Of a DNA stretch of 49,645 bases, positions 16,400 to 25,110 are shown in pieces. The notes beneath the pieces were generated by a model, which was not told where the DNA came from, did not search any database, and saw nothing but the letters and a program-made list of their open reading frames with translations. This stretch comes from JALCSJ01 sp036788835 (GTDB lineage: Bacteria; Bacillota; Negativicutes; Acidaminococcales; Acidaminococcaceae): NCBI GenBank assembly GCA_036788835.1, contig DAIQMR010000016.1, positions 1-49,645 of the forward strand, written 5' to 3'. The stretch's first letter is position 1; each line of letters starts with the position of its first letter. A program made the translations under genes and the position numbers.

Positions 16400-17121
16400 T
16401 GAGCTTGATTACTTGTCAGGATGTTACTTTTGCCTATGAAGGACGCCCCGTTATCAGCGGACTGAACTTTTCCGTTGCTAAAGGGGATTACATCTGTGTA
16501 GTAGGGGAAAATGGCTCTGGCAAAAGCACCCTTATCAAGGGAATTCTGCAATTAAAAAAGCCATCTCAAGGGAAATTGTTCTTTGGAGATGGCTTGACAC
16601 TTAATTCCATAGGATATTTGCCCCAGCAAACAAGCGTGCAAAAAGATTTCCCGGCTAGTGTTTGGGAAGTGGTTCTTTCCGGCTGTTTAAATAGTCTGAG
16701 GAAACAATTGTTTTACGGGGAAAAGGAAACGGAACGGGCTGCAGAAGCTTTGCATATTTTACATATTACCAAATTGAAAGATGCCTGCTACCGTGATTTG
16801 TCGGGAGGGCAGCAGCAAAGAGTCCTTTTGGCCAGGGCACTGTGTGCCGGACCGCGACTTTTGGTTTTGGACGAGCCGGTCACAGGACTGGATCCCATAG
16901 TGACCATGGAGTTTTATCATCTTATTAGGGAGCTGAATAAAACCAGGGGAATCAGTATTATCATGGTTACTCACGAAATCCGGGAAGCAGTCAGTCAGGC
17001 TGACCACATTCTTCATTTACATAATAAACAATTGTATTTTGGACCTGTGGCCGGTTACCTAGCTACACCTTTGGGTAAATTTTTCTCGGGAGGTGGCCGG
17101 GATGGCTGTGAACTTTATTAG
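16399..17121 (+). CDS. Metal ABC transporter ATP-binding protein
   Basis: A 240-residue ATPase of the ZnuC/MntB type, energising metal uptake. Walker A is GENGSGKST (about 36-44), the ABC signature is LSGGQQQR (about 134-141), Walker B is LLVLDEPVTGLD (about 154-165), and the switch histidine lies in MVTHEIREA. It overlaps the binding-protein gene by one base and the permease gene by 20 bp, so the three form a tightly coupled transporter unit. The 240-residue length is normal. Confidence 0.94.
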   Translation: MSLITCQDVTFAYEGRPVISGLNFSVAKGDYICVVGENGSGKSTLIKGILQLKKPSQGKLFFGDGLTLNSIGYLPQQTSVQKDFPASVWEVVLSGCLNSLRKQLFYGEKETERAAEALHILHITKLKDACYRDLSGGQQQRVLLARALCAGPRLLVLDEPVTGLDPIVTMEFYHLIRELNKTRGISIIMVTHEIREAVSQADHILHLHNKQLYFGPVAGYLATPLGKFFSGGGRDGCELY

Positions 17122-17920
17122 TATGTTTTCCTATGACTTTATTTTACGGGCCATGGTTGTAGGAACATTGGTATCTTTGTGCGCGGCCCTTTTGGGAGTT
17201 AGCCTGGTGCTCAAAAGATATTCTATGATTGGTGATGGCTTGTCCCATGTAGGGTTTGGGGCTATTGCCATTGCCATGGTTATGAATGTGGCTCCTTTGT
17301 ATGTGGCTATTCCTGTAGTAGTACTGGCGGCGTTTTTATTGCTGAGAGTGAGCAATAATAGCAAAATACACGGAGATGCGGCTATTGCTATGATTTCCAC
17401 GGGAACATTGGCTTTGGGCGTTTTTGCTATATCGCTAAAATCCGGCATGAATGTAGATATGAGCAGCTTTATGTTTGGCAGTATTTTAGCTATGGATAAG
17501 GGGGATGTCATCCTTAGTATTATTTTGTCGCTGCTGGTCTTGCTTTTATTTATTGTTTTTTATCCCAGAATTTTTGCTGTTACTTTCGATGAAGAATTTG
17601 CCAGGGCAACGGGCGTGGAAGTGGAATTTTACAATGGCCTTATTGCTTTTTTATCTGCCATTACCATTGTTTTGGGCATGCGGATGATGGGGGCCTTGCT
17701 GATTTCCAGCCTGGTTATTTTCCCGCCTTTGTCAGCCATGCAGGTATTTAAAACTTTCAAAAAAGTAGTAGTGAGCTCAGCGGTTTTATCGGTGTTTTGT
17801 TTTGTGGCCGGTTTAATCCTTTCATATATTGTGGCAGCTCCCACCGGTGCCAGTGTGGTCTTAATGAATGTGCTTGTTTTTGTGATATGCTTTGGTATGA
17901 GACTGGTTGTTCAAAGATAA
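17102..17920 (+). CDS. Metal ABC transporter permease
   Basis: A 272-residue polytopic protein of the ABC-3 (ZnuB/TroC) family with seven to eight hydrophobic segments. The conserved SMIGDGLSHVGFGAIAIAM block lies near 43-60. The ATG at 17102 is preceded 7 bp upstream by GGGAGGT; a GTG nine bases earlier sits on this box and is rejected. It overlaps the ATPase gene by 20 bp. No Zur-like palindrome is seen before the transporter genes, so any metal control would need to act on a distant promoter or after transcription. Confidence 0.94.
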   Translation: MAVNFISMFSYDFILRAMVVGTLVSLCAALLGVSLVLKRYSMIGDGLSHVGFGAIAIAMVMNVAPLYVAIPVVVLAAFLLLRVSNNSKIHGDAAIAMISTGTLALGVFAISLKSGMNVDMSSFMFGSILAMDKGDVILSIILSLLVLLLFIVFYPRIFAVTFDEEFARATGVEVEFYNGLIAFLSAITIVLGMRMMGALLISSLVIFPPLSAMQVFKTFKKVVVSSAVLSVFCFVAGLILSYIVAAPTGASVVLMNVLVFVICFGMRLVVQR

Positions 17921-17950
17921 TCCGGTATAAAAAAGAAATGAGGCAGAGGG

Positions 17951-18322
17951 ATGATTATTGGTATTGGCTGTGATATTGTAGAGGTTTCGCGGCTGAAAAA
18001 ATCTTTATCTACAGAAAATTTTAAAAATAAGGTATATACAGAAAAAGAAATTGCTTACTGTGAGGCAAGAGGAGCTCATCGGGAAGAAAGCTATGCAGCC
18101 AGGTTCGCGGCCAAGGAAGCAATGGCCAAGGCGCTGGGCTCAGGTTTTCGCGGTGGGAGCCTGCAAGAAATAGAAATCCTTAACGATGAATTGGGGCAGC
18201 CACATGTGAAGCTGACCGGAGAATTTGCCAGACTGGCAGCAGACAAGGGCTGCAAACAAATTCATATTTCTTTAAGCCATACTAGTGACTTAGCTTTGGC
18301 TCAGATAGTGATGGAGGGATAA
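17951..18322 (+). CDS. acpS: Holo-[acyl-carrier-protein] synthase
   Basis: AcpS transfers the 4'-phosphopantetheine arm from CoA to apo-acyl carrier protein, needed for fatty acid synthesis. The 123-residue protein has the two magnesium-binding signatures: GIGCDIVEV at 4-12 (with the aspartate) and FAAKEAMAKALGSGFRG near 54-70 (with the glutamate). SLSHTSDLALA near 105-116 closes the domain. It is followed after 2 bp by the nnr gene, an acpS-nnr pairing common in Firmicutes. Confidence 0.96.
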   Translation: MIIGIGCDIVEVSRLKKSLSTENFKNKVYTEKEIAYCEARGAHREESYAARFAAKEAMAKALGSGFRGGSLQEIEILNDELGQPHVKLTGEFARLAADKGCKQIHISLSHTSDLALAQIVMEG

Positions 18323-18324
18323 TC

Positions 18325-19854
18325 ATGAAAATATTTACGGCAGAAGAAATGCATAAATTGGATAATCAAGCCATTAATAAAGTGGGGATACAGGAATTGG
18401 TTCTTATGGAAAATGCCGGTGCAGCAGTAACATCTGTTGTAGAAGATTATTTAGAAGATGCGGAAGATAAATTGATTGTGGTATTGGCCGGCAAGGGCAA
18501 TAATGGCGGGGATGGTTTGGTAGCGGCCAGAATGCTGGCAATTAGAGGTGCCCTTGTTAAAGTCGTTATTTTAAACCCTCTAAAGGATTTCCAAGGTTCC
18601 CCAGCCCGGGAATTAAAAATTTTGCAATCCTTTGACGTGGAGATTATTCACTGGACAAACAGCAAGGAAAAGCAAAAGGCGATCTGTGCTTATTGCGCTT
18701 GTGCAGACATTATAATTGATGCCATGCTGGGAACTGGCTTTAAAGGTGAACTGGCCGGCAATTATAGGGCGGTTGTTGCAGCTGTCTCTCAGTTGCCTAC
18801 GGCGGTTTTGGCCGTGGATATACCCAGTGGCGTGGAAGCGGATACAGGTAAATGTCAAGGAGCACTGAAGGCGGAAATGACCGTAACCATGATTGCGCCA
18901 AAACTGGGATTATATCTCTATCCGGGGGCTGCATATTGCGGACAGATACTGGTGGCAGATTTGCAGACACCTCCCGCTTTGTTGAAGGAAGCAGCAAGTA
19001 AAATTGCTGTCCTGGAACCGCAAATGGTTAGTTCATTATTGCCCCGGCGTCCTAAAAATGCCCATAAAGGCACCAACGGACATGTGAATATTATAGCAGG
19101 CAGCACAGGCTATGCCGGTGCGGCTGAATTATGCTCCAAGGCGGCGGTAAGAGCCGGAAGCGGATTGGTTTCTGTTTATACTGATCCGGAAGTCTGGCCT
19201 ATTCTGTCAGTAAAATCCACAGAGGCTATGATTCATCCTTTGCCGGCAGCTTCACTGGCGGAGGTGATAAGTACCACTTTAGATGCAGATGTTCTGGCTA
19301 TTGGCCCGGGACTGGGGAAAAAACCTGAGATGCAACAGCTGGTTAGAGATTTATTGCCGGAATTAGGTCTGCCCTTGGTTATTGATGCAGACGGGCTGAA
19401 TGCTTTGGCTGGTCATGACAGTATTTTGACAAAGGTCCCGCTTAAAGTAATCACTCCCCACCCGGGAGAAATGGCCCGGCTTTTGAAAATTTCTACTAAA
19501 GAAGTTTTAGCGGCACCGGTGCAGATTGCATTAAAAGCCGCTAAAAAATGGCATGCTATAGTAGTGCTGAAAAGTACCCCTACGGTTATCGCCCTACAGT
19601 CAGGCAGTGTTTTTATTAATACCACGGGCAATGAAGGGATGGCAACCGGAGGCTGCGGAGATGTATTAACGGGAATCATTGCTGCCTTTATAGGGCAGGG
19701 ATTAACACCGGAAGCGGCAGCTATAAGTGGAGTTTACGTCCATGGCTTAGCAGGCGATCAAGCAGGGGAAAAAGGCAAAATCGGTCTTAAGGCAGAGGAT
19801 TTAATTGAACAGTTGCCCAGCGCCATTAAGAAAATTTTGGAAGAGGAAAAGTAG
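18325..19854 (+). CDS. nnr: Bifunctional NAD(P)H-hydrate epimerase / ADP-dependent dehydratase
   Basis: This repair enzyme restores hydrated NADH and NADPH: the N-terminal YjeF domain epimerises R- and S-NAD(P)HX and the C-terminal kinase-like domain dehydrates the S form with ADP. The protein has 509 residues. The epimerase part is about 1-215 (VLMENAGAAV, AGKGNNGGDGLVAAR, DAMLGTGF, DIPSGVEADTG). The dehydratase part is about 225-505 (KGTNGHVNIIAGS, AIGPGLG, VIDADGLNAL, TPHPGEMARLL, ATGGCGDVLTGIIAAFIGQG). Both active regions look complete. Confidence 0.96.
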   Translation: MKIFTAEEMHKLDNQAINKVGIQELVLMENAGAAVTSVVEDYLEDAEDKLIVVLAGKGNNGGDGLVAARMLAIRGALVKVVILNPLKDFQGSPARELKILQSFDVEIIHWTNSKEKQKAICAYCACADIIIDAMLGTGFKGELAGNYRAVVAAVSQLPTAVLAVDIPSGVEADTGKCQGALKAEMTVTMIAPKLGLYLYPGAAYCGQILVADLQTPPALLKEAASKIAVLEPQMVSSLLPRRPKNAHKGTNGHVNIIAGSTGYAGAAELCSKAAVRAGSGLVSVYTDPEVWPILSVKSTEAMIHPLPAASLAEVISTTLDADVLAIGPGLGKKPEMQQLVRDLLPELGLPLVIDADGLNALAGHDSILTKVPLKVITPHPGEMARLLKISTKEVLAAPVQIALKAAKKWHAIVVLKSTPTVIALQSGSVFINTTGNEGMATGGCGDVLTGIIAAFIGQGLTPEAAAISGVYVHGLAGDQAGEKGKIGLKAEDLIEQLPSAIKKILEEEK

Positions 19855-19860
19855 ACTACA

Positions 19861-19890
19861 TTTACAAACAGGAACTCTACATGGTAAAAT
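19861..19890 (+). promoter_or_regulatory. Probable promoter for the amidase-GerMN pair
   Basis: TTTACA (19861-19866) and TAAAAT (19885-19890) are 18 bp apart, 25 bp before the TTG start of the amidase. Confidence 0.5.
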
Positions 19891-19915
19891 AGCATAGCGT
19901 AAAGGAGGCTTTACT

Positions 19916-20977
19916 TTGTTCAAAAAAATTCTATTCATATGTTGCTGCCTTTTTGTCTGCCTGGGTACGGGTCTGGCGCATGGGGCATCTTCAATAACAA
20001 ATCTTACCTACGGAGTCAATAAAGACAATCGTTTGCGCCTAGTATTCGATTGCTCGAGAACTACTAAGGCCAATGCTCAGCTATCTGACAGAGAACTTAC
20101 CGTAACAATTTACGGTAAACTGGGAGATAACATTAGTAAAAGCCATTTTATCAATAACAGCACAAATATCAAACGCATTGTTTTGGAACCGCAAGGGAAT
20201 AAAACCGTTTTGCACATTCAACTGAAAAAGACTTTAAGCAGGTCTGATTACAAATTATTTGCTTTGAAACAGGATAAAGTCGCCAAGCGGCCGGAAAGAA
20301 TTGTGGTAGATGTTCAAAGCGGTCCCCCCAGGGTGAAAAGGCCATCTTCCGAGGGAACCGGTACAGTCAGATACAGCAGATATTCTGTAAGAGGCGGTAT
20401 TAAAGGAAAGCATATTACTTTAGACCCCGGTCATGGTGGAACAGACCCCGGTGCTCATGGTCTGGATTCCGGTGTTCAGGAAAAAACCATTACTTTGCCG
20501 GTTTCTAAGATGGTGAAAAAACTGCTGGAAGGAAAAGGCGCAGTGGTTTCCATGACAAGAACCGACGATAGGGATGTATGGGGGCCGGATGCAACAGACA
20601 GGCAGGAATTGCAGGCACGTGTAGATGTAGCAGAAAACAATAATGCTGATATGTTTATCAGTATCCATTGCAATGCTAACCCTAATCGTAGCATCGGAGG
20701 GTTTTCTACTTATTACCATCCTAAGACCAACTATGATGCTGAGGTTGCCCAGTGCATTCAAGACAGATTGTTGAAAACAGGTAATCTGGCAGATTTGGGT
20801 ATTCGTTATGGCAACTTATATGTGAACAAGCGCTGCAGTATGCCGGGTGCTTTAGTAGAACTGTTATTCTTGAGCAATAGACGGGAAGAAAAACTTTTAA
20901 GAAGCAATTGGTTTCAGCAAAAAATGGCAAGGGCTATTGCTGATGGTATAGAAGATTTCTACAATAGGCATAATTGA
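19916..20977 (+). CDS. N-acetylmuramoyl-L-alanine amidase, AMIN-like plus Amidase_3
   Basis: An exported peptidoglycan hydrolase that cuts the bond between MurNAc and L-alanine. The 353-residue protein begins with a TTG codon 7 bp after AAAGGAGG. A signal peptide occupies about residues 1-25. An AMIN-type wall- or septum-targeting domain spans about 28-135, and the Amidase_3 catalytic domain about 160-350. Zinc and catalytic residues are H173 (LDPGHGGTDPG), E189 (QEKTITL), H251 (FISIHCNAN) and E315 (ALVELLFLSN). The layout resembles AmiC-type division amidases. It is followed by a GerMN lipoprotein gene. Confidence 0.93.
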   Translation: MFKKILFICCCLFVCLGTGLAHGASSITNLTYGVNKDNRLRLVFDCSRTTKANAQLSDRELTVTIYGKLGDNISKSHFINNSTNIKRIVLEPQGNKTVLHIQLKKTLSRSDYKLFALKQDKVAKRPERIVVDVQSGPPRVKRPSSEGTGTVRYSRYSVRGGIKGKHITLDPGHGGTDPGAHGLDSGVQEKTITLPVSKMVKKLLEGKGAVVSMTRTDDRDVWGPDATDRQELQARVDVAENNNADMFISIHCNANPNRSIGGFSTYYHPKTNYDAEVAQCIQDRLLKTGNLADLGIRYGNLYVNKRCSMPGALVELLFLSNRREEKLLRSNWFQQKMARAIADGIEDFYNRHN

Positions 20978-20988
20978 GGTGTAGAGAA

Positions 20989-21567
20989 ATGAGAAATTGG
21001 CGAAAAATATTTTTGACCGTTTGTGTATGTTTGACCTTAGTGGGAATATTGGGAGGCTGTTCTAAGGGACAGGGTCCCCAGACAACTACCCCTCAGCAGC
21101 CATCTGCCGAGACACAAACTGCCGGGACACAAGGTAAAACGACTCAGTTGGAAAAGGAAGTTATCCTTTATAGATTACCCCAAGATGGAACTCAGTTTTT
21201 TGTGCCGGAAAAAGCGAAAATCAAAACATCTAAAGGACAAGAGCCTCTTGATACTTTAAAGGCTTTGGTCAGCACAAAGCCGGGGCAGGATGTTAAAGGA
21301 TTAAATTCTTTTCCCAAGGATACGAAGGTGTTGGGCCTGACGGTTAAAGACGGTGTTGCTAGGGCAGATTTCAGTAAAGAGCTATACAAAAAAGGTCAAG
21401 GTGAATATGAAGTAACGATGCTATTCTATTCGGTGGTAGATATGCTTACGGAGTTCCCTGAGATTAAGAAGGTCCAGTTCCTGAAAGAGGGCAAGCCAGT
21501 AGAAGTTCTGGGACAGTTGGATTTAAGCGAGCCTCTGGAACGCAATAAGACATTTATTAAAAAATAG
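20989..21567 (+). CDS. GerMN domain lipoprotein
   Basis: A 192-residue secreted lipoprotein. The lipobox ILGGC places the lipidated cysteine at residue 24. A Thr/Gln/Pro-rich linker (about 25-50) is followed by a GerMN domain (about 60-180; VILYRLPQDG, DTLKALVS, GVARADFSKEL, FPEIKKVQFLKEGKPVEVL). GerM in Bacillus acts in sporulation and germination, but GerMN lipoproteins also occur in non-sporulating bacteria next to amidases, as here, so a wall-related role is likely. The ATG at 20989 is preferred over an upstream TTG at 20974, because GAGGTG (20976-20981) is the ribosome-binding site. Confidence 0.88.
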   Translation: MRNWRKIFLTVCVCLTLVGILGGCSKGQGPQTTTPQQPSAETQTAGTQGKTTQLEKEVILYRLPQDGTQFFVPEKAKIKTSKGQEPLDTLKALVSTKPGQDVKGLNSFPKDTKVLGLTVKDGVARADFSKELYKKGQGEYEVTMLFYSVVDMLTEFPEIKKVQFLKEGKPVEVLGQLDLSEPLERNKTFIKK

Positions 21568-21568
21568 C

Positions 21569-21628
21569 AAAAAAGGTGCTGTAGCAAAATGAGGTCAAAA
21601 AACCTTATCTTGACACAGCACCTTTTTT
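21569..21628. terminator. Bidirectional terminator between the GerMN gene and putP
   Basis: AAAAAAGGTGCTGT (21569-21582) is the perfect complement of ACAGCACCTTTTTT (21615-21628). Both strands end in a T-run, so it can stop the convergent genes from either side. The 32-nt loop holds a smaller AGGT/ACCT stem. Confidence 0.85.
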
Positions 21629-21651
21629 AACTAACCATAGCGAGAATACTT

Positions 21652-21666
21652 CCACCTCTTAGGTGG
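21652..21666. other. Short hairpin between terminator and putP stop
   Basis: CCACCT (21652-21657) pairs with AGGTGG (21661-21666) around CTT. It lies in the 3' untranslated region of putP, without a U-tract. Its role is unknown. Confidence 0.4.
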
Positions 21667-21704
21667 CGGAAAGAATCGGCAAGGTCTTGATTTTGGGGAA
21701 CTTT

Positions 21705-23189
21705 TTATTCTTTCAGCAATCTCTCAGTCTCGTCGAAACGGGCTACGATGTCGGCCGTTGGCGGTTTATCCATTAGACTTACGATGTAGATGGCTAGAGC
21801 TGAGAGAAAGAAGCCGGGGATGATTTCGTAGATGTTAGTGAAGGCTAGAAAATTTTTCCAAACTAGGACCGTGATGCCGCCTACAATAATGCCGGCCATG
21901 GCTCCATTAGTAGTCATGCGCCTCCAATACAGGGATAAGATTACTAAAGGGCCAAAGGCGGCACCAAAGCCTGCCCAGGCGTAAGATACGATGTTTAAAA
22001 TCATACTGTTAGGGTCTAGGGCTAGCAGTAAAGAGAAGAGTGAAACTACAATAATCATAATACGGCTGACCATTACCAATTCTCCGGCGGAAGCATCTTT
22101 GCGAATCAGGGTTTTGTAAAAGTCAGTAGTAACGGAAGAGGCAGCAACAAGGAGCTGGCTGTCGGAAGTGCTCATGATGGCTCCTAAAATACCGGAAGTA
22201 ATAATACCGGCAAAGAAGGGACTGTAGAATTGGTTGCTCATGGTTAAGAAAACAGTTTCCGCTTTGTTGCCGATTAACAGGTCACCCAAGTAGACTCTGC
22301 CTACCAGACCAACAGTAACTGCCATGCTAAGGGAAATAATAACCCAGACCATGGCGATTCTGGTGGCTTGTTTAATATCTTTAGGTGAACTAATAGCCAT
22401 AAAACGTACAAGAATGTGGGGTTGACCAAAGTAGCCCAGACCCCAGGCCAGCAGAGAAATGATGGAAATAATACTTAACCCGCTGCCGGTGGCATCGGTA
22501 AACATATTGAAATAGTTGGGGCTGATGGCATTTAATCTGGCTATAGCCGGGCTGACACCACCGATGTAGAAAAGTGCGGTAACAGGTACTATTAAAATAG
22601 AGAAAAACATCAGGAAACCTTGGAATAAATCTGTCCAGCATACAGCAGCAAAACCACCGGCCAGAGTGTAAAAGACAACAATTCCTGCAGTTAAAAACAA
22701 AGAATAATTGTAATCCAGGCCAAAAGCAGTGTTAAAAAGCTTGCCTCCGGCTACAAAGCTGGAAGAAGTATAAATCAAGAAGAAAATAAAAATAAAAATA
22801 GATGAAACCATGCGGATCTTTTTACTGGTGTCATTAAAACGGTGTTCAAAATACTCCGGCAGAGTAATGGCATCATTGGCCACTTGGGTGAAAATTCTCA
22901 GCCTTTTGGCTATGAACTGCCAATTGACCCAGGTACCGATGGTTAGACCTATGGCAATCCAGAAAGCGCTGATTCCGGATAAATACGCGTATCCGGGCAG
23001 CCCCATTACCATCCAGCCACTCATATCAGAGGCTTCTGCACTCATGGAGGTGACCCATGGACCCAATTGTCTGCCACCTAATACATACCCCTCTAAACTT
23101 TCTTTGCCTTTGTAGGTAATCAGACCAATACTTATTAAGAGAAAAAAGTAAAGACCTAAAGCTACAAGCGATCCTGTTTCTATATGCAT
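21705..23189 (-). CDS. putP: Sodium/proline symporter (PutP-type SSS transporter)
   Basis: A 495-residue sodium/solute symporter with 13 hydrophobic segments. Family blocks YVLGGRQLGPWVTSMSAEASDMSGWMVMGLPGYAY (about 34-68) and AAVCWTDLFQGFLM (near 180) and SDSQLLVAASSVTTDF (near 335) match the PutP branch, so proline is the likely substrate. Another sodium-coupled solute is possible. The ATG at 23189 lies 9 bases after GAGGGGG; a TTG six codons upstream overlaps that box. The gene is transcribed leftward from a divergent region shared with argS. Confidence 0.9.
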   Translation of the reverse strand: MHIETGSLVALGLYFFLLISIGLITYKGKESLEGYVLGGRQLGPWVTSMSAEASDMSGWMVMGLPGYAYLSGISAFWIAIGLTIGTWVNWQFIAKRLRIFTQVANDAITLPEYFEHRFNDTSKKIRMVSSIFIFIFFLIYTSSSFVAGGKLFNTAFGLDYNYSLFLTAGIVVFYTLAGGFAAVCWTDLFQGFLMFFSILIVPVTALFYIGGVSPAIARLNAISPNYFNMFTDATGSGLSIISIISLLAWGLGYFGQPHILVRFMAISSPKDIKQATRIAMVWVIISLSMAVTVGLVGRVYLGDLLIGNKAETVFLTMSNQFYSPFFAGIITSGILGAIMSTSDSQLLVAASSVTTDFYKTLIRKDASAGELVMVSRIMIIVVSLFSLLLALDPNSMILNIVSYAWAGFGAAFGPLVILSLYWRRMTTNGAMAGIIVGGITVLVWKNFLAFTNIYEIIPGFFLSALAIYIVSLMDKPPTADIVARFDETERLLKE

Positions 23190-23226
23190 ATCTATGCTCC
23201 CCCTCAAAAAAAGTTAATGCCCTTTG

Positions 23227-23256
23227 ATTATACAATTAATTTGCAACAATATGCAA
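23227..23256 (-). promoter_or_regulatory. Promoter for putP
   Basis: On the minus strand TTGCAT (23256-23251) and TATAAT (23232-23227) are 18 bp apart, 37 bp before the ATG. Confidence 0.6.
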
Positions 23257-23279
23257 GAAAAGATATGGGGTATTTTCAC

Positions 23280-23308
23280 TTGTTAAAAAGCCTCGGTTAT
23301 ATTATAAT
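23280..23308 (+). promoter_or_regulatory. Promoter for argS
   Basis: TTGTTA (23280-23285) and TATAAT (23303-23308) are 17 bp apart. The predicted transcript would start near 23315, giving a leader of about 100 nt before the argS GTG. Confidence 0.65.
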
Positions 23309-23338
23309 AATCGTGTATGTATAAAAGTTTAAAGCAAT

Positions 23339-23391
23339 GGGGCTTGCTGCCTTGGACAAGAGAAGGTATTTGGCCAAAGAGGCGGCAACCC
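23339..23391 (+). promoter_or_regulatory. Leader hairpin upstream of argS
   Basis: GGG and TTGCTGCC (about 23340-23351) pair with GGCGGCAACCC (23381-23391), with one G-U pair and one bulged base; TTGG and CCAA can pair inside. The hairpin ends about 10 bases before the AAGGAGG of argS. No T-box sequence is seen and no U-tract follows, so control, if any, is more likely at translation or RNA stability. Confidence 0.5.
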
Positions 23392-23417
23392 TTTACTTAT
23401 TAAGGAGGAAAATCCTA

Positions 23418-25076
23418 GTGGATATTAAGCAAACCCTGGGAAAGGCTATTAGCGAGGCCGTAGAAAAAGCCATAGCTTCAGGCACACTAAAGGCAGGAAC
23501 CTTGCCCGAGGTAGTGCTGACGGTGCCGCCCCAGAAGGAGTTTGGCGATTTTGCCACGAATTTTGCCATGCAGGCGGCGAGAACCCTTCATTGCAGCCCC
23601 AAACAAATTGCCGAGGCAATTAAGGAAAATCTTCAGTGTAATTATATAGAAAAAGCGGAGATTGCCGGGCCGGGATTTTTAAATTTTTATTTAAAAACCG
23701 ACTGGTTATATGTGTTGCTGGGTGATATTATTAAAGCAGGTGAAAATTACGGAAACTTACAGGGAGACTGTAAGGAAAAGGTACAGATTGAATACGTCAG
23801 TGCCAATCCTACGGGGCCCTTGCATGTGGGACACGGCAGAGGGGCCGCAGTGGGCAGTGCCTTGGCTAATCTTATGAAGGCGGCCGGTTATGAAGTAAGC
23901 CGTGAGTATTATATTAACGATGCAGGAAACCAGATGATGAATTTGGCGGCATCGGTAAATTCACGGTATCTGGATTTATTCGGTATTGCCAATGACTTCC
24001 CGGAGAACGGGTATCATGGGGAAGATATCGTGGATACAGCTAAGAGAATAAAGGCTAAATACGGAGATTCTTTTATAAAAGTTTCTGAAGAAGAGAGATT
24101 GGAAAAATTTAAAGTTATCGCCAAAGAAGAAAAATTAGAAGCCCTTAAAGAAGACTTAAAGGCTTTTAATTGCGAATTTGATGTATGGTTTAGCGAGCAG
24201 ACTCTTCACGATGCCAATAAGATTAAAGAGGCCTGCGACCAGCTGCTGGCCAATGGAACTATGTATGAAAAGGATGGTGCCCTGTGGCTTCGCTCTACCG
24301 ATTATGGTGATGACAAGGATAGAGTAGTTATTAGGGATAATGGTGTTCCAACCTATTTTGCGGCAGATATTGCTTATCACAAAAACAAATTTGCAAGAGG
24401 GTTTGACAGGGTCATTAATTTGTGGGGAGCCGATCACCATGGGTATATTCCCAGAATGAAGGCTGCCATGGAGGCCTTAGGGTATAAGCCTGAACAACTG
24501 GAAATTTTAATTCTGCAAATGGTAAGTCTTTACCGTAACGGGGAACTGGTGAAGATGAGCAAGCGTACCGGTAAAAGCGTTACTTTAAATGAGTTGATAG
24601 AAGAAGTGGGAACCGATGCGGCAAGATTTTTCTTTATTATGCGCAGTATCGACAGCCAGCTGGATTTTGATTTGACTCTGGCTACCCAGCATTCCAATGA
24701 TAATCCTGTTTATTATGTGCAATACGCACATGCGCGTATTTGCAGCATTATGAAACAAATGGAGCAGGAAGGCGTGAAACTGGACCTTAATTGCAAGCTG
24801 GATGTTTTAACCGAACCTATTGAGCAGGACATGATTAAAAAGCTGGGAGAATATGAGGAATTGGTGGCCACAGCCGCCAGAGAGAGAGCTCCTCACCACA
24901 TTGCTCATTATGTTTACGACCTGGCCGGGTTATTTCATTCTTTCTATAACCAATGCCGTGTTTTAGGCGTGGAAAAAGATAAGCAAGAAGCAAGACTGGT
25001 ACTCATTAACACCATAGGGCATACTTTGCGGCATGCCTTGGGGATTCTAGGGGTAAGCGCTCCTGAACACATGTAG
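23418..25076 (+). CDS. argS: Arginyl-tRNA synthetase
   Basis: ArgRS is a class I synthetase that charges tRNA-Arg. From the GTG at 23418 the protein has 552 residues. This start follows AAGGAGG (23402-23408) by 9 bp and gives the usual N-terminus, so the longer in-frame extension back to 23337 is rejected. The N-terminal tRNA D-loop-binding domain (about 1-110) is followed by the class I core with HVGH at 136-139 (family HIGH motif) and KMSK at 379-382. The DALR anticodon-binding domain closes the protein (about 430-552). pyrG follows after 34 bp. Confidence 0.97.
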   Translation: MDIKQTLGKAISEAVEKAIASGTLKAGTLPEVVLTVPPQKEFGDFATNFAMQAARTLHCSPKQIAEAIKENLQCNYIEKAEIAGPGFLNFYLKTDWLYVLLGDIIKAGENYGNLQGDCKEKVQIEYVSANPTGPLHVGHGRGAAVGSALANLMKAAGYEVSREYYINDAGNQMMNLAASVNSRYLDLFGIANDFPENGYHGEDIVDTAKRIKAKYGDSFIKVSEEERLEKFKVIAKEEKLEALKEDLKAFNCEFDVWFSEQTLHDANKIKEACDQLLANGTMYEKDGALWLRSTDYGDDKDRVVIRDNGVPTYFAADIAYHKNKFARGFDRVINLWGADHHGYIPRMKAAMEALGYKPEQLEILILQMVSLYRNGELVKMSKRTGKSVTLNELIEEVGTDAARFFFIMRSIDSQLDFDLTLATQHSNDNPVYYVQYAHARICSIMKQMEQEGVKLDLNCKLDVLTEPIEQDMIKKLGEYEELVATAARERAPHHIAHYVYDLAGLFHSFYNQCRVLGVEKDKQEARLVLINTIGHTLRHALGILGVSAPEHM

Positions 25077-25110
25077 GGAATTGCAAAAGCCAAAAATAGG
25101 GAGGAAGAAA

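Noticed and set aside
21630..21670. Second IS605-type end near the putP 3' end (CCACCT/AGGTGG hairpin)
   Set aside because: Only a 6-bp stem, no GGTTCAA-like end and no TnpB-like reading nearby, unlike the element at 43613-43730.
23337..23417. Extended N-terminus of ArgRS from an in-frame start at 23337
   Set aside because: The extension covers a strong leader hairpin and lacks a ribosome-binding site, whereas GTG 23418 has AAGGAGG and gives the usual N-terminus.
23315..23417. T-box riboswitch upstream of argS
   Set aside because: The leader is only about 100 nt, no T-box core sequence and no antiterminator/terminator pair with a U-tract are present.
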